Positions 8,402-18,281 of a stretch of 64,000 bases of DNA are shown one piece after another. A program made the translations under genes and the position numbers. This DNA is from Hyphomicrobiales bacterium. GTDB lineage: Bacteria; Pseudomonadota; Alphaproteobacteria; Rhizobiales; Rhizobiaceae. Within the stretch, counting starts at the first letter, position 1, and each line of letters starts with the position of its first letter. The notes under the pieces were generated by a model, which was given only the letters and a program-made list of their open reading frames with translations, ran no database searches and was not told where the DNA came from. The DNA is taken from NCBI GenBank assembly GCA_900472395.1, contig UCHV01000014.1:248001-312000 (forward strand). Reading direction: 5' to 3'.

Positions 8402-9346
8402 GTGTCAGCTGTCTTCTACAACGTCGCCCCGATCTTCATTCTCATTCTTCTGGGCTGGCTTCTGGTACGCAGCAAGTTCATCGGCCCGAAGACCGGAGAT
8501 GCGCTTGGGGAATTCGTCTTCAAGGTGCCGCTGCCGCTGTTGATCTTCCGCACACTGGCGGAAGCAGATTTTCATGGCGCTTCGCCTTTTCGTCTCTGGA
8601 TCGCCTATTTTACCGGCGTGGCGATCACCTGGACCGTCGGGCATCTGGTGGCGCGCTACGTGTTCGGACGCGATGCCAAGATCGGCGTGATCGCCGGCAT
8701 GTCGTCGGCCTTCGCCAACAATGTCTTCATTGGCCTGCCGCTGGTGGGAAGATCGGTCGGCAATGACGGGATCGTGGCGCTTTCCATTCTGATCGCCATT
8801 CACCTGCCGCTGATGATGGTGGTGGGAACCGTGCTGATGGAAAGTGCGGCATCCAAGGTGGATGGCGGCGGTCGGCGCAGCATCACCACCGTATTGAAGC
8901 AGGTGGGTTCGAACCTCATTCGCAACCCGCTTGTCATCGCGCTGTTTGCCGGACTGGCGCTGAACGGCCTCGACGTGACCATGCCGCCGCTGATCAAGAA
9001 CCTTGTAGACCAGATCGCCGCCGTGACGGCGCCGGTGGCGCTGATGTCGCTCGGCATGACGCTGACGCAATACCCGATCCGCGGCAATCTCGGCCTTGCG
9101 ACGGTGACGGCATCTTTGAAACTGATGTTGATGCCGGCCTGCGTTTACGCCGTGGCGCGCCTGTTGGACCTTTCGCCCGCGTGGACGATGGCGATCGTGC
9201 TGACCTCTTCTGTGCCCACCGGCATCAATGCCTGGCTGATTGCCATGCGGTTTCGCGCCGGTCAGGGCATGGCGGCCTCAACCATCAGCATCACGACCTT
9301 GTTCGGTGTGTTATCCGTCAGTTTCTGGATGTGGTTTCTCGGCTGA
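8402..9346 (+). CDS. AEC family transporter (auxin efflux carrier-like permease)
   Basis: A 314-residue integral membrane protein with about ten hydrophobic helices in two five-helix halves, typical of the AEC/bile-acid-arsenite-riboflavin superfamily. Landmarks are an N-terminal PIFILILLGWLLVR, an internal SSAFANNVFIGLPLV and a C-terminal SSVPTGINAWLIA region. Bacterial members export organic anions such as malate or malonate, but the substrate here is unknown. The GTG at 8402 is the first usable start and has no strong ribosome binding site. Confidence 0.85.
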   Translation: MSAVFYNVAPIFILILLGWLLVRSKFIGPKTGDALGEFVFKVPLPLLIFRTLAEADFHGASPFRLWIAYFTGVAITWTVGHLVARYVFGRDAKIGVIAGMSSAFANNVFIGLPLVGRSVGNDGIVALSILIAIHLPLMMVVGTVLMESAASKVDGGGRRSITTVLKQVGSNLIRNPLVIALFAGLALNGLDVTMPPLIKNLVDQIAAVTAPVALMSLGMTLTQYPIRGNLGLATVTASLKLMLMPACVYAVARLLDLSPAWTMAIVLTSSVPTGINAWLIAMRFRAGQGMAASTISITTLFGVLSVSFWMWFLG

Positions 9347-9363
9347 CAGTCGTAGAGCAACGA

Positions 9364-9391
9364 AAAAGCCCGGCCTGGACCGGGCTCTTTT
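9364..9391. terminator. Bidirectional intrinsic terminator
   Basis: AAAAAGCCCGG and CCGGGCTCTTTT pair across a short loop, with T runs on both strands. It lies between the convergent AEC and cytochrome c genes and can serve both. Confidence 0.85.
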
Positions 9392-9405
9392 GCATTTCAT
9401 GCCGA

Positions 9406-9981
9406 TCAGTTGGTAGCCGGTGGCGGGGCTGCCGGATCCGGCAGCGGCTCTGGCGTATCGGCCAGCGTGCGCAAATATGCGATCAGGTTGGCGCGCTCGT
9501 CGTCTTTTTTCACGCCGGCAAAACCCATGGCAGTTCCCGGAATGTAGGCCTTCGGGCCTGCCAGGAAGTGGCTGAGGTGGTCATAGGTCCACTTTTCCTC
9601 GCCGCCCTTGGAATAATCCTTCATGGCGGCGGAATAGCTGAAGCCCTCATGCTTGGCGATGGGACGATTGACGAGACCGAAGAGATTGGGACCAACCTTG
9701 TTGGGCCCTCCCTTGGTCGCGTCATGACAGCTTTGACACTTCTTGAATGCAGTTTCGCCGGCCTTGGCATCGGCGCTGGCCATAAGCTGAGCGATCGGCA
9801 CGGCGGCCGGTGCTGCGGCCTCCCCGCCGCCTCCAGCTGCTGCCTCTTCGGCCACGATCTCGAAACCGGGCTTTTCCGGCGCTGGCGAATGGAACAGTCC
9901 TTCCGAGGCGATGGACACCGACATCAGAACGAAGACAGAAGCCAACAGGGCCCCCACGCCCATATTCACATAGGGATTCAC
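9406..9981 (-). CDS. cycM: Membrane-anchored class I cytochrome c (CycM-like)
   Basis: A 191-residue protein with one N-terminal uncleaved membrane anchor ([20 protein letters not shown]), an Ala/Gly/Pro-rich linker and a C-terminal class I cytochrome c domain. The haem attachment site is CQSCH and the likely distal methionine lies in [11 protein letters not shown]. This is the architecture of rhizobial CycM, which passes electrons between the bc1 complex and terminal oxidase. The GTG at 9981 is chosen because GGGAGGG lies about nine bases upstream; the ATG at 9963 is too far from it. A much longer open frame upstream overlaps kdsB and is not real. Confidence 0.9.
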   Translation of the reverse strand: MNPYVNMGVGALLASVFVLMSVSIASEGLFHSPAPEKPGFEIVAEEAAAGGGGEAAAPAAVPIAQLMASADAKAGETAFKKCQSCHDATKGGPNKVGPNLFGLVNRPIAKHEGFSYSAAMKDYSKGGEEKWTYDHLSHFLAGPKAYIPGTAMGFAGVKKDDERANLIAYLRTLADTPEPLPDPAAPPPATN

Positions 9982-10131
9982 GACGACACCCTCCCACTTT
10001 ACCGCCCAAATGCCGACGGTGACTTGAAATTGCGCAGAAGCTATGTCTTTTGCACCACGCGTGCAATCCGAATATAGCACTCGCAACTGAGACGTTTTGC
10101 CACTATTCGGCCTGAAATAGAAGGGCTTACC

Positions 10132-10887
10132 ATGACAAGTTTGGCTTCCGACAAGGTGCTGGTTCTGATCCCTGCGCGCATGGCATCGACCCGTCTGCCG
10201 GACAAGCCGCTGGCCGATATCAATGGCTTGCCGATGATCGTGCAGGTGGCCAATCGCGCCAGGGAAGCCGATGTCGGCCGCGTTGTCGTGGCTGTCGATG
10301 ACCAGCGTGTCTTCGATGTTGTAAAAGCCGCCGGTTTCGAGGTCGTGATGACCCGCGCCGACCATCAGTCCGGTTCGGACCGGATTTTCGAGGCGGTGCA
10401 ACTGGTTGACCCGACGGGACAAGCCGAAATCATCATCAACGTGCAGGGAGACCTGCCGACCATCGAGGCGGAAGTGGTGCGGGCTTCGCTCAGGCCGCTG
10501 GAAGACCCGAACGTCGATATAGCCACGCTGACCGTCGAGATCAGCGACGAGCACGAAAAGACCAGCCCGCATGTGGTGAAGATCGTCGGCTCGCCGATTT
10601 CCGACACACGCCTGAAGGCCCTTTATTTTACCCGCGCCACCGCTCCTTATGGCGAAGGGCCTCTCTACCATCACATCGGTCTTTATACCTATCGCCGCGC
10701 AGCGCTTGAGCGGTTCGTTTCGATGAAGCCATCCGTGCTGGAAAGCCGCGAAAAGCTGGAGCAATTGCGCGCATTGGAAGCCGGCATGCGCATCGATGCC
10801 GAAATTGTTCACTCCATTCCTCTGGGCGTGGATACGCCTGCCGATCTCGAAAAGGCGCGGGCGCTTCTGGCCGGCCGTACCAAGTGA
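10132..10887 (+). CDS. kdsB: 3-deoxy-manno-octulosonate cytidylyltransferase (CMP-KDO synthetase)
   Basis: A 251-residue enzyme that activates KDO with CTP for lipopolysaccharide core synthesis. The nucleotide-binding N-terminus [17 protein letters not shown], the segment [12 protein letters not shown] and the metal-binding NVQGDLP motif are all conserved. The length is standard. Its stop is followed 11 bases later by the pheA start, with the pheA ribosome binding site overlapping the kdsB stop, so the two genes are probably coupled. Confidence 0.95.
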   Translation: MTSLASDKVLVLIPARMASTRLPDKPLADINGLPMIVQVANRAREADVGRVVVAVDDQRVFDVVKAAGFEVVMTRADHQSGSDRIFEAVQLVDPTGQAEIIINVQGDLPTIEAEVVRASLRPLEDPNVDIATLTVEISDEHEKTSPHVVKIVGSPISDTRLKALYFTRATAPYGEGPLYHHIGLYTYRRAALERFVSMKPSVLESREKLEQLRALEAGMRIDAEIVHSIPLGVDTPADLEKARALLAGRTK

Positions 10888-10898
10888 AGGACATGACG

Positions 10899-11762
10899 AT
10901 GACCGTGACCAACCGCATTGCCTTTCAGGGCGATTACGGCGCCAATTCCGACATGGCCTGCCGCGACATGTTCCCGAACCTGGAGCCCCTGCCCTGCCCG
11001 ACCTTCGAGGATGCGTTCAACGCGCTGGAAAACGGCGAGGCCGATCTGGCGATGATCCCGATCGAAAACACGCTGGCCGGCCGCGTGGCGGATATTCACC
11101 ACCTGCTGCCGGAATCGCGGTTGAACATCATCGGCGAATATTTCATGCCGATCCGCTTCCAGCTGATGGTGATGCCGGGCGTGAGCCGCGACGAAATCCG
11201 CACCGTGCACAGCCATATCCATGCGCTTGGCCAGTGCCGCAAGATCATTCGCAGCAATGGCTGGAAGGCCGTGGTGGCCGGAGATACGGCGGGTGCCGCC
11301 AAGCTGGTCTCGGAAATGGGCGACCGCTCGATGGCGGCACTTGCGCCGCGCCTGGCGGCCGATCTTTACGGGCTGGAGATTCTGGCTGAAAACGTCGAGG
11401 ATTCGGAAAACAACGTAACGCGCTTCGTTATACTCTCGCGCGACGAGGCCTGGGCCACGCGCGAGGAGCAGAGAACACAGGCGGACGAAGTCATCGTCAC
11501 GACCTTCGTGTTCAACGTGCGCAACATTCCGGCAGCGCTCTACAAGGCACTGGGCGGTTTTGCCACCAACGGCATCAACATGACCAAGCTGGAAAGCTAC
11601 CAGATCGGCGGCAAGTTCATCGCCACGCAGTTTTACGCCGATGTGCAGGGACACCCGGACGATCCGGCTTTGCGCCGGGCGCTGGAAGAACTGCGGTTCT
11701 TTTCGGAGAAGGTTCGCATTCTGGGCGTTTACAAGGGCCATGCCATGCGTGGCACGCTGTAA
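10899..11762 (+). CDS. pheA: Prephenate dehydratase
   Basis: A 287-residue monofunctional enzyme converting prephenate to phenylpyruvate for phenylalanine synthesis. The catalytic domain starts with [14 protein letters not shown], and the essential threonine is in NNVTRFVIL. The C-terminal ACT domain, [20 protein letters not shown] then KLESYQIGG, is the expected phenylalanine-binding regulatory domain. AAGGA lies seven bases before ATG 10899. Earlier GTG/ATG codons (10884, 10893) overlap or crowd that site, so they are less likely. Confidence 0.93.
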   Translation: MTVTNRIAFQGDYGANSDMACRDMFPNLEPLPCPTFEDAFNALENGEADLAMIPIENTLAGRVADIHHLLPESRLNIIGEYFMPIRFQLMVMPGVSRDEIRTVHSHIHALGQCRKIIRSNGWKAVVAGDTAGAAKLVSEMGDRSMAALAPRLAADLYGLEILAENVEDSENNVTRFVILSRDEAWATREEQRTQADEVIVTTFVFNVRNIPAALYKALGGFATNGINMTKLESYQIGGKFIATQFYADVQGHPDDPALRRALEELRFFSEKVRILGVYKGHAMRGTL

Positions 11763-11784
11763 TCGCGTCGCATCGACTGTCTTG

Positions 11785-11817
11785 AACAAGGCGGCGTTTT
11801 CGAACGCCGCCTTGTTT
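11785..11817 (+). terminator. Intrinsic terminator after pheA
   Basis: AACAAGGCGGCGTT and AACGCCGCCTTGTTT form a long GC-rich stem with a tiny loop and a short T run. It sits between convergent pheA and the VOC gene and may work for both. Confidence 0.8.
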
Positions 11818-11829
11818 CGTTGATGGGGC

Positions 11830-12195
11830 TCAGGCTCTGGCGTAAACGCGCAGACGATGGCCGTCGGGATCGGTGACGGTGAACGTGTAGCCGAAATCGG
11901 CCGTGACCGGGGTTTGCAGTACGCGCATGCTGCGTTTTGTCCAATCCGCATAGATGCGATCGACGTCAGCGGCAGCATCGACACGGAAACCGATTTCAGA
12001 ACCACCGCTCTCACCTGTCACTGTCGGCAGTGCTGTGTGGCGCGACCACAGGCCGAGCTTCATGCCCGTGGACAGCACGAACATTGAGAAGGTGGGCGAG
12101 TTTTCGACCGGCTCTGCGCCGAGCAGATCACGATAAAAGCTGGTGCTGACGGCGGTATTATCGACGTAGAGGATAACGAAATCGGGATGGTTCAT
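11830..12195 (-). CDS. VOC (glyoxalase/bleomycin resistance) family protein
   Basis: A 121-residue protein with the paired beta-alpha-beta-beta-beta modules of the vicinal oxygen chelate fold: FVILYVDNTAVSTSFYRDLLG at the N-terminus and FTVTDPDGHRLRVYA at the C-terminus. Members include glyoxalases, dioxygenases and resistance proteins, so the reaction is undetermined. AGGAG lies at good spacing before ATG 12195; the upstream 14 codons are not family-like. Confidence 0.82.
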   Translation of the reverse strand: MNHPDFVILYVDNTAVSTSFYRDLLGAEPVENSPTFSMFVLSTGMKLGLWSRHTALPTVTGESGGSEIGFRVDAAADVDRIYADWTKRSMRVLQTPVTADFGYTFTVTDPDGHRLRVYARA

Positions 12196-12262
12196 CTCAG
12201 TGCTCCTTGGTTGGGACTGAGCGAACCTTATGCGCACCTGCTGTCAAATAATGTCAGCAGCA

Positions 12263-12958
12263 TCAGGATGGCGCAGGAATTCCCTGCTCTTCGCGCCACG
12301 CCTTCAAAAGGACCGAGCGTCGCCGCGGATAACGTTTGTCGGTAGCCGTGGCCGACGCGATGCGGTCCGTTCTGAAATGGCGAAACCCTTGCCGCATCTC
12401 GCACCAGGCGATCATGATACGAACGCTATCGAAAAAACCGAGCGCAAACGGCCAAACGCGGCGCTGCGTGGGCGTGCCTTTTTCGTCCTCATAGGAAAGC
12501 TCGAGAATATGTTCCGAGCGGATCGCCTTGCGGATCAGTACCAGATCGGACTTGTCCTCCGGCCGTCTGGGGCCGGCGACCAGAAGCGTGGAATTGTCGA
12601 TCTCTTCCCGGAGTTCGAACGGCAGCACGGCAGCAATTTTTTCCAAAGCATCGACAGCGCCGGCGGCAAGACGGGCATCCGCCATCTTCGCCACCCAGCG
12701 CGAACCGAGTACCAGTGCTTCGATTTCCTCCGGCGAAAACATCATCGGCGGCAGCATGAAGCCGGGTTTCAGCACATAACCGAGGCCTGCCTCGCCTTCG
12801 ATCAGAGCACCTTGAGCCTGCAGGCTGGCGATATCGCGGTAAAGCGTGCGCAGGCTGACGCCGGTTTCCGTCGCCAAAACCTTGCCGCTGACAGGCTGGC
12901 GGTAACGCCGTAGCACCTGCAAAAGTGTCAGCAGGCGTTCAGAACGGGCAACCGTCAC
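12263..12958 (-). CDS. YafY-type transcriptional regulator (HTH plus WYL domain)
   Basis: A 231-residue regulator with an N-terminal winged helix-turn-helix (RSERLLTLLQVLRRYRQPVS, then SLRTLYRDIASLQAQG) and a C-terminal WYL-type domain ending in GFRHFRTDRIASA. WYL proteins often respond to nucleic-acid or metabolite ligands, but no target is evident. The GTG start overlaps the stop of the upstream nudC gene (GTGA), so the two are translationally coupled. Confidence 0.87.
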   Translation of the reverse strand: MTVARSERLLTLLQVLRRYRQPVSGKVLATETGVSLRTLYRDIASLQAQGALIEGEAGLGYVLKPGFMLPPMMFSPEEIEALVLGSRWVAKMADARLAAGAVDALEKIAAVLPFELREEIDNSTLLVAGPRRPEDKSDLVLIRKAIRSEHILELSYEDEKGTPTQRRVWPFALGFFDSVRIMIAWCEMRQGFRHFRTDRIASATATDKRYPRRRSVLLKAWREEQGIPAPS

Positions 12959-13917
12959 GGCTGCGGCCAGTCGATCCAGTCGCGCATCAGGCGGTAGGCG
13001 ATGGCGCCCGGATGCGGGGCGAAAAACTGGCTTTCCGGCCCGGCATCGAGCATTTCGGTGACTTCGGCGCGGGTGAACCAGCGCACATCCGCCATTTCCT
13101 GGCGGTCGATGACGATCTCGGACGAGGTCGCTTCAGCATAACAGCCGATCATCAGCGTGTGCGGCATCGGCCATGGCTGCGAGGCGTGATACCGCACGCG
13201 GCCGGTTTCGATGCCCGCCTCCTCGAAGGTTTCGCGGCGCACGGCGTGTTCCATCGTTTCGCCGGGTTCCACAAAACCTGCAAGGCAGGAATACATGCCC
13301 TCCTGAAAATGATGGCTGCGGCCAAGCAGGCAGATATCCTTCTCTACATCCACGGTCAGCATGATGACCACCGGATCGGTGCGCGGAAACATCATGTGGT
13401 CGCAGGCGGTGCAGACGCGTTTGTAGCCGCCGATTTTCGGCTCCGTAGCCGCGCCGCACTTGCCGCAAAAGCGATTGGCGGCATTCCAGGCCATCAGGCT
13501 GACGGCCTGCGCCACCTCGCCTAAAATTTCGCCTTCCAGCAGCGCGTCGCGATAAAGAGCACGGGCATCGGCCGGCTTGAAATGGCTGGCGAGATCATCG
13601 GCTGCAATGCCGACCGGCACCGCGATGCGCGGCTCGCCGTTTTCCTTGTAACCCAAGAGGACGGCGTTATCGAAATCCGGCTGCATGTCAGACAGTTCGT
13701 AGGCCGAGAACAGCGGATCGAGCACCCGGTCATCATGCTTGAGGATGAGCTTGTTGCCGGAGAAGGCGAAGATATGCGTGCCTTCGATGGCCAGCGCCTT
13801 TTCGATACTATCCTCGCCCCGGTATTCGGCCTGCCGGTCGAGCATGTTGCCGGCAAAGGCGGTCATGCTGCTCGGTTCGGGATGAGGGGCGTCGGTATCG
13901 AAAAGCGTTTTCGTCAT
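12955..13917 (-). CDS. nudC: NAD(+) diphosphatase / NAD-decapping Nudix hydrolase
   Basis: A 320-residue Nudix enzyme that hydrolyses NADH and removes NAD caps from RNA. It has an N-terminal domain, a four-cysteine zinc ribbon (CGKCG then CTACD), the Nudix box GFVEPGETMEHAVRRETFEE and the NudC-specific SQPWPMPHTLM motif. Start 13917 gives MTKTLFDTDAPHPE, resembling rhizobial orthologues. An in-frame ATG at 13932 is possible but has no ribosome binding site. It lies between the HIT gene upstream and the YafY-type regulator downstream on the same strand. Confidence 0.92.
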   Translation of the reverse strand: MTKTLFDTDAPHPEPSSMTAFAGNMLDRQAEYRGEDSIEKALAIEGTHIFAFSGNKLILKHDDRVLDPLFSAYELSDMQPDFDNAVLLGYKENGEPRIAVPVGIAADDLASHFKPADARALYRDALLEGEILGEVAQAVSLMAWNAANRFCGKCGAATEPKIGGYKRVCTACDHMMFPRTDPVVIMLTVDVEKDICLLGRSHHFQEGMYSCLAGFVEPGETMEHAVRRETFEEAGIETGRVRYHASQPWPMPHTLMIGCYAEATSSEIVIDRQEMADVRWFTRAEVTEMLDAGPESQFFAPHPGAIAYRLMRDWIDWPQP

Positions 13918-13942
13918 TTGAGATTTCACCATGTTTGAAAAA

Positions 13943-14347
13943 TCAGAGTGCCTGCGTCAGCGTCTCGATGAAAGCCTTGATCTCGGTCTCGCTGCGTGGC
14001 TGCGCCGACCCGAAACCCCAGATTGGGCCCGGCCAATTCGGATCGCCTTCGAAGCGCGCGACAATGTGGACATGGAGTTGGCCGACAATGTTTCCAAGCG
14101 CGCCGACATTGATCTTTTTCGCGCCGGTCACCTTTTTAAGCGCCGAAGCCACCATGTTGGTCTCGAAGGTCAGCAGCGTCTGATCGAGGGGCGTAAGCTC
14201 GAACGGTTCGGAAATGCCGTTGCGCTGCGGCACCAGCATGACCCAGGGCCAGCGTCCATCCTTCATGACCCTGAGCTGGCAGAGCCCGGTGACGGTGGCA
14301 AGCACCGTATCGCGCGCCAGGCGCTCGTCGAGTTCGAACTTTGCCAA
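13943..14347 (-). CDS. HIT family protein
   Basis: A 134-residue histidine-triad protein. The active-site motif is QLHVHIVARF, slightly diverged from HxHxHxx in that the first His is replaced by Gln, as in many Fhit/HIT-like bacterial proteins. Upstream, NVGALGNIVG matches the family's nucleotide pocket. It probably hydrolyses or transfers nucleotidyl groups. It is first in a HIT-nudC-yafY gene run, consistent with nucleotide housekeeping. Confidence 0.87.
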   Translation of the reverse strand: MAKFELDERLARDTVLATVTGLCQLRVMKDGRWPWVMLVPQRNGISEPFELTPLDQTLLTFETNMVASALKKVTGAKKINVGALGNIVGQLHVHIVARFEGDPNWPGPIWGFGSAQPRSETEIKAFIETLTQAL

Positions 14348-14419
14348 GGGGTTTTCCTCCGGTGAAGCAGTCTTTTTGTGATGGCGATCGATACCGCCCG
14401 CAGATTTTTACAGGCTTGG

Positions 14420-14448
14420 CTTGCATTTGCCAGCGTTATTGACGATAT
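14420..14448 (+). promoter_or_regulatory. Promoter of the SRP RNA gene
   Basis: CTTGCA (14420-14425), a 17-base spacer and CGATAT (14443-14448) match the rhizobial sigma-70 consensus CTTGAC/CTATAT at most positions. The distance to the RNA start near 14453 is right. Confidence 0.7.
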
Positions 14449-14452
14449 GAGC

Positions 14453-14553
14453 GTTGGGAGGTTGGTGGTGGACGAGCCACTCGCCAACCGGGTCAGGTCC
14501 GGAAGGAAGCAGCCCTAACGAGCCAGGCACGGGTCGCCGTGCCAGCCTCCCAC
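14453..14553 (+). ncRNA. ffs: Signal recognition particle RNA (4.5S type)
   Basis: The conserved SRP domain IV signature is present: GGTCAGGTCCGGAAGGAAGC, followed by AGCCCTAACG. The flanks GTTGGGAGGTTGG and CCAGCCTCCCAC pair to close the long hairpin. About 100 bases is the usual size of the short alphaproteobacterial SRP RNA, which binds Ffh for cotranslational targeting. It lies just upstream of dnaX, an arrangement common in this group. Confidence 0.95.
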
Positions 14554-14628
14554 CCTCTCATCTTGGCCAGCGTCCGGTCCGGTCAAGAACCTTGCGGCCG
14601 GAGCGGCCCGTAAGCTGGCAGGATTGAT

Positions 14629-16512
14629 ATGAGCGATACCGGCACCCCTTCGACGACCAATACGACCACCGGCAGCGGTTACCGGGTGCTGGCGCGCAAA
14701 TATCGCCCCAAGGATTTTTCCGACCTGATGGTCGGCCAGGAGCCGATGGTTCGCACGCTGACCAATGCGTTCGAGACCGGCCGTATTGCCCAGGCCTACA
14801 TGCTGACCGGCGTACGCGGTGTGGGCAAGACCACCACCGCCCGCATTTTGGCGCGCGGCCTCAACTACAAGACCGCCGAGATGGATCGACCGACCATCGA
14901 CCTGCGTGAACCCGGCGAACATTGCCAGGCGATCATGGAAGGCCGGCATGTCGACGTCATCGAGATGGACGCCGCCTCGCATACCGGTATCGACGATATC
15001 CGCGAGATCATCGAACAGGTGCGTTACCGCCCGGTTTCGGCGCGCTACAAAGTTTACATCATCGACGAAGTACACATGCTGTCCACGCAGGCCTTCAACG
15101 GCCTACTGAAGACGCTCGAAGAGCCGCCGGAACATGTGAAATTCATTTTTGCGACGACGGAAATCCGGAAAGTTCCGATCACCGTTCTTTCGCGCTGCCA
15201 GCGTTTCGACCTGCGCCGCATCAGTGCCGCCGATCTTGTCGGCTTGTTCGGCACGATTGCGCAGAAGGAAGGCATAACCGCCGAGCCGGAAGCGCTGGCG
15301 ATGATCGCCCGTGCCGCCGAAGGTTCTGCGCGTGACGGTCTGTCGCTGCTCGACCAGGCGATTGCCCATGGCGGAGGCAGTGTTCATGCCGATACCGTGC
15401 GTGGCATGCTGGGCCTCGCCGACCGCGCCCGCATCGTCGACCTGTTTGGCCATGTGGTGGCCGGCGACGTGACGGCGGCGCTTTCGGAATTCACCGCGCA
15501 ATACGAGGCCGGCGCCAACCCGGTCGTGGTGCTGACGGATCTGGCCGACTTCACCCATCTGGTTACTCGCTTCAAATATATTCCCGACGCTGCCAACGAT
15601 CCTTCGCTGAGCGAAGTGGAGCGTACACGCGGGCCTGAATATGCGCAGTCGGTGGCGGTGAGCACGCTGTCGCGCATCTGGCAGATGCTGCTGAAAGGCA
15701 TTCCGGAAGCGGAAAACTCTTCACGCCCTGCAGGTGCTGCCGAAATGGTGCTGATCCGTCTGACGCATGCGGCCCACCTTCCCTCACCGGAAGAAGCAGC
15801 AAAACGCATGCTGGATATCGCCAATGGCGGCGGTGAAGATGCCGCTCCGCGCGGTGCACCGAACGGCAACGGCAGTGGATCGCATTCCATGCAATCCGCC
15901 TCGATGACCAGTGCGCGCGCCATCGGCATGCCGCAAGGCATTGGCGGCAATGGTGCGACGGCGCGCCTGCATTCAGTGCCGATGCCGGAACGGCAGGAAA
16001 TACCGGTCGGCCGCATCGAGCAGCAGCCGGCGGAAAAGGCGGCGCCGCAGATATCGGTCAATTCGCTCAACGACATCGTCGATCTGTGCGTCAAACACCG
16101 TGATGCCAAGCTGAAGGCGCTGGTGCGCAATTTCGTGAGACTGGTAAAGGTCGAGCCCGGCCGGCTGGACATGCGCCTGACCGAAGGTGGCCCCGCCTCG
16201 CTTCCGGGCGAACTCGGCGTCAAGCTGAAGGAATGGACCGGTATTCACTGGATCATCTCGCTCAGCCGCGAAGAGGGTTCCGAGACGCTGGTCGAGATCG
16301 ATAACAAGGCGCGCGAGACGCGACTGGTCGACGCCCGTACCGACCCGGATATCATGGCCATTCTCGGCCAGTTTCCCGGTGCCAAGGTCATTGACGTGCG
16401 TATTCGCGTCGATGACACATCCGACGACGACGAGACCGCGGCCCCGCCGGCCGTGATCGAAACCGCCGAAGGCGATATTCTGCCCGGCGACGACATCGAC
16501 ACCGATCAATAA
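14629..16512 (+). CDS. dnaX: DNA polymerase III subunits gamma and tau
   Basis: A 627-residue clamp-loader ATPase. Walker [12 protein letters not shown], Walker [11 protein letters not shown], sensor region FIFATTE and the SRC motif [12 protein letters not shown] are all present. The cysteine-rich zinc module seen in enterics is reduced: the segment [20 protein letters not shown] lacks most of the cysteines. After residue 390 a low-complexity linker precedes the tau-specific C-terminal domain. I did not look for a programmed frameshift site for gamma in detail and saw no obvious slippery run. Eleven bases separate it from ybaB, forming an operon. Confidence 0.95.
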   Translation: MSDTGTPSTTNTTTGSGYRVLARKYRPKDFSDLMVGQEPMVRTLTNAFETGRIAQAYMLTGVRGVGKTTTARILARGLNYKTAEMDRPTIDLREPGEHCQAIMEGRHVDVIEMDAASHTGIDDIREIIEQVRYRPVSARYKVYIIDEVHMLSTQAFNGLLKTLEEPPEHVKFIFATTEIRKVPITVLSRCQRFDLRRISAADLVGLFGTIAQKEGITAEPEALAMIARAAEGSARDGLSLLDQAIAHGGGSVHADTVRGMLGLADRARIVDLFGHVVAGDVTAALSEFTAQYEAGANPVVVLTDLADFTHLVTRFKYIPDAANDPSLSEVERTRGPEYAQSVAVSTLSRIWQMLLKGIPEAENSSRPAGAAEMVLIRLTHAAHLPSPEEAAKRMLDIANGGGEDAAPRGAPNGNGSGSHSMQSASMTSARAIGMPQGIGGNGATARLHSVPMPERQEIPVGRIEQQPAEKAAPQISVNSLNDIVDLCVKHRDAKLKALVRNFVRLVKVEPGRLDMRLTEGGPASLPGELGVKLKEWTGIHWIISLSREEGSETLVEIDNKARETRLVDARTDPDIMAILGQFPGAKVIDVRIRVDDTSDDDETAAPPAVIETAEGDILPGDDIDTDQ

Positions 16513-16523
16513 GGAAAAACACG

Positions 16524-16847
16524 ATGCGCGACATCATGGGCATGATGGGCAAGGTCAAGGAAATGCAGGCCAAGATGGAGAAGATGCAGGCGGATATCGC
16601 CCTTCTCGAAGTCGAAGGCAAATCGGGCGGCGGCCTCGTGACCGTGCGCCTGAACGGCAAGGGCGAAATGCTCGGCGTAAAAATCGACCCGTCGCTGTTC
16701 AAGGAAGACGAAGTCGAGATCCTCGAGGATCTGGTGATCGCCGCCCACAAGGATGCCAAGGACAAGGCGGACGCCACGACCGCAGAAAAGACCCGCGAGC
16801 TGACCGCCGGCCTGCCGATCCCTCCGGGCATGAAGTTCCCGTTCTGA
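16524..16847 (+). CDS. ybaB: YbaB/EbfC family nucleoid-associated protein
   Basis: A 107-residue DNA-binding protein with the family N-terminus [20 protein letters not shown], a long helix, then the core [20 protein letters not shown] and the terminal [12 protein letters not shown]. It forms dimers that coat DNA. Its position directly after dnaX and near recR follows the widespread dnaX-ybaB-recR arrangement, although here recR is separated from it by LysE and MOSC genes. Confidence 0.95.
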   Translation: MRDIMGMMGKVKEMQAKMEKMQADIALLEVEGKSGGGLVTVRLNGKGEMLGVKIDPSLFKEDEVEILEDLVIAAHKDAKDKADATTAEKTRELTAGLPIPPGMKFPF

Positions 16848-16884
16848 TTTTGGGTTCATGGGGCAAGAGCGCCCCTTACTCTGA

Positions 16885-16910
16885 CCCTCTCCCCGCATGC
16901 GGGGAGAGGG
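16885..16910. repeat. 26-bp perfect palindrome, REP-like intergenic element
   Basis: CCCTCTCCCCGCA and TGCGGGGAGAGGG form a perfect inverted repeat between ybaB and the LysE gene. It resembles the CCCTCTCCCC/GGGGAGAGGG palindromes dispersed in rhizobial genomes. Related sequence occurs at 20214-20272. It may also end ybaB transcripts but has no T run. Confidence 0.65.
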
Positions 16911-16970
16911 TAGCGTTCGCCGGATGGGCCACTTGAAGGACCCGGGCACCGGAATTTTTGAGAGATTGCC

Positions 16971-17582
16971 ATGACGCTGACATCCATTCTGGTTTTTGCA
17001 GCAGCCCTCTTCGTTGCGGCCGGTTCACCTGGCCCGAGCATTGCGGCCCTGGTGGCGCGCGTGCTTGCCAAGGGCTGGCGAGAGGTCATGCCCTTCATGG
17101 TCGCCATGTGGGTGGGCGAGGCAATCTGGTTGTCGCTTGCGGTCGCCGGTCTTGCGGCCGTTGCCGAAAGCTTTCAGCCGGTATTCGTGGCAATCAAGTG
17201 GATCGGCGTCGCCTATCTTCTCTATCTCGCCTGGAAAATGTGGTTTGCGCCCGCCAAGGTCGGCGGCGGTGACCTGCCTGAAAGCCGATCTGCCGCCAAA
17301 ATGTTTCTTGCGGGCCTGACGGTGACATTGGGCAATCCAAAAATCATGATCTTTTACGTGGCACTGCTGCCGTCGATCATCGATCTCGCCGGGGTGACGC
17401 TGGTCGGCTGGGCGGAACTCGTTGCCGCCATGCTGGTCGTTCTGGCTGCGGTCGATCTGGCATGGATGGCACTGGCCGCCAAGGCGCGACAGTTCCTGCA
17501 AAGCCCGCGAGCCGTCAGGATCGCCAACCGGATCTCTGCCGGCACCATGGCAGGTGCAGCGGCGGCAATCGCCACGCGCTAA
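16971..17582 (+). CDS. LysE/RhtB family exporter
   Basis: A 203-residue membrane protein with about six helices. The N-terminal motif AAGSPGPSIAALVARVLAKG and the central GLTVTLGNPKIMIFYVALLP are diagnostic of LysE/RhtB amino-acid exporters. The exported substrate is unknown. It is convergent with the MOSC gene. Confidence 0.9.
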   Translation: MTLTSILVFAAALFVAAGSPGPSIAALVARVLAKGWREVMPFMVAMWVGEAIWLSLAVAGLAAVAESFQPVFVAIKWIGVAYLLYLAWKMWFAPAKVGGGDLPESRSAAKMFLAGLTVTLGNPKIMIFYVALLPSIIDLAGVTLVGWAELVAAMLVVLAAVDLAWMALAAKARQFLQSPRAVRIANRISAGTMAGAAAAIATR

Positions 17583-17592
17583 GCCAGAATTT

Positions 17593-18225
17593 CTAGAATT
17601 TGGCCGGTTTGCCGGCGATGATCGCTTCGCGCATATCGGTGTGAATGGGTGCTGCGAGAAAACGCGCTGCATCTGCCGCAGTCAGCCGTTTTCCGAATTT
17701 CTCCAGCATTTCAGGAATGGGCACATTGGAGCCGTCATGGCCGATATGCTCGACCGCATCACCGGCTGCCGCCATGCCGGCTTTCAGGACGCGGCAATAG
17801 ATGCCGGGGCGCATGGCTTGCCTATAGCTTTTGACGATCGACGGATCGTTCATGCGGGCGGCAAGCGTGGCGCAGGGCGTGCGGGCAGAGGTTGCCTGCA
17901 ATTCGAGACCATTGCCAAAGACAAACCGGTCGCCGGCGCTGACATCGCTGTTGTCGAGGCCTTCGATGACAAGGTTTTCGCCAAACGTGCCGGGCGCGAG
18001 CGGCCGGCCGAGTTGCTGCGACCACCAGTCCATCGTCAGCGATCCTTCCAGAAGCACCGCCTGTTCCGGGCCACCGTGGTATTTGCCGTTGCAGACCGCA
18101 TCGCCGACGAGACCTTCGCGGTCGATCATGACGGATGTATTGATGGCGATCTTGTTGATGCCGGTCTTGTAGGATTTGCCGGCGAGTTTTTCCGGGCGGC
18201 CGAGACAGACAGCGAGAAGTTTCAT
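17593..18225 (-). CDS. MOSC domain protein
   Basis: A 210-residue protein of the YiiM-like MOSC group. [14 protein letters not shown] and [13 protein letters not shown] are typical of the domain, and the conserved cysteine lies in [18 protein letters not shown] proteins handle molybdenum cofactor sulfur or reduce N-hydroxylated compounds. AAGGAG lies before ATG 18225; the frame open further upstream adds 21 residues of non-family sequence. Confidence 0.85.
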   Translation of the reverse strand: MKLLAVCLGRPEKLAGKSYKTGINKIAINTSVMIDREGLVGDAVCNGKYHGGPEQAVLLEGSLTMDWWSQQLGRPLAPGTFGENLVIEGLDNSDVSAGDRFVFGNGLELQATSARTPCATLAARMNDPSIVKSYRQAMRPGIYCRVLKAGMAAAGDAVEHIGHDGSNVPIPEMLEKFGKRLTAADAARFLAAPIHTDMREAIIAGKPAKF

Positions 18226-18281
18226 GGTCCGCGGCTCCTTCGGCGATTCCGTTTCGCCCTCATATGGGCTACAAGCGGCGC

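Noticed and set aside
9982..10812. Extension of the cytochrome c reading frame by about 280 codons on the minus strand.
   Set aside because: It is antisense to kdsB, whose protein is clearly conserved. The GTG at 9981 with a good ribosome binding site gives a normal CycM-like protein.
16885..16910. The ybaB-lysE palindrome as an intrinsic terminator.
   Set aside because: It has no T run on either strand and matches a repeated element in the window, so it is listed as a repeat.
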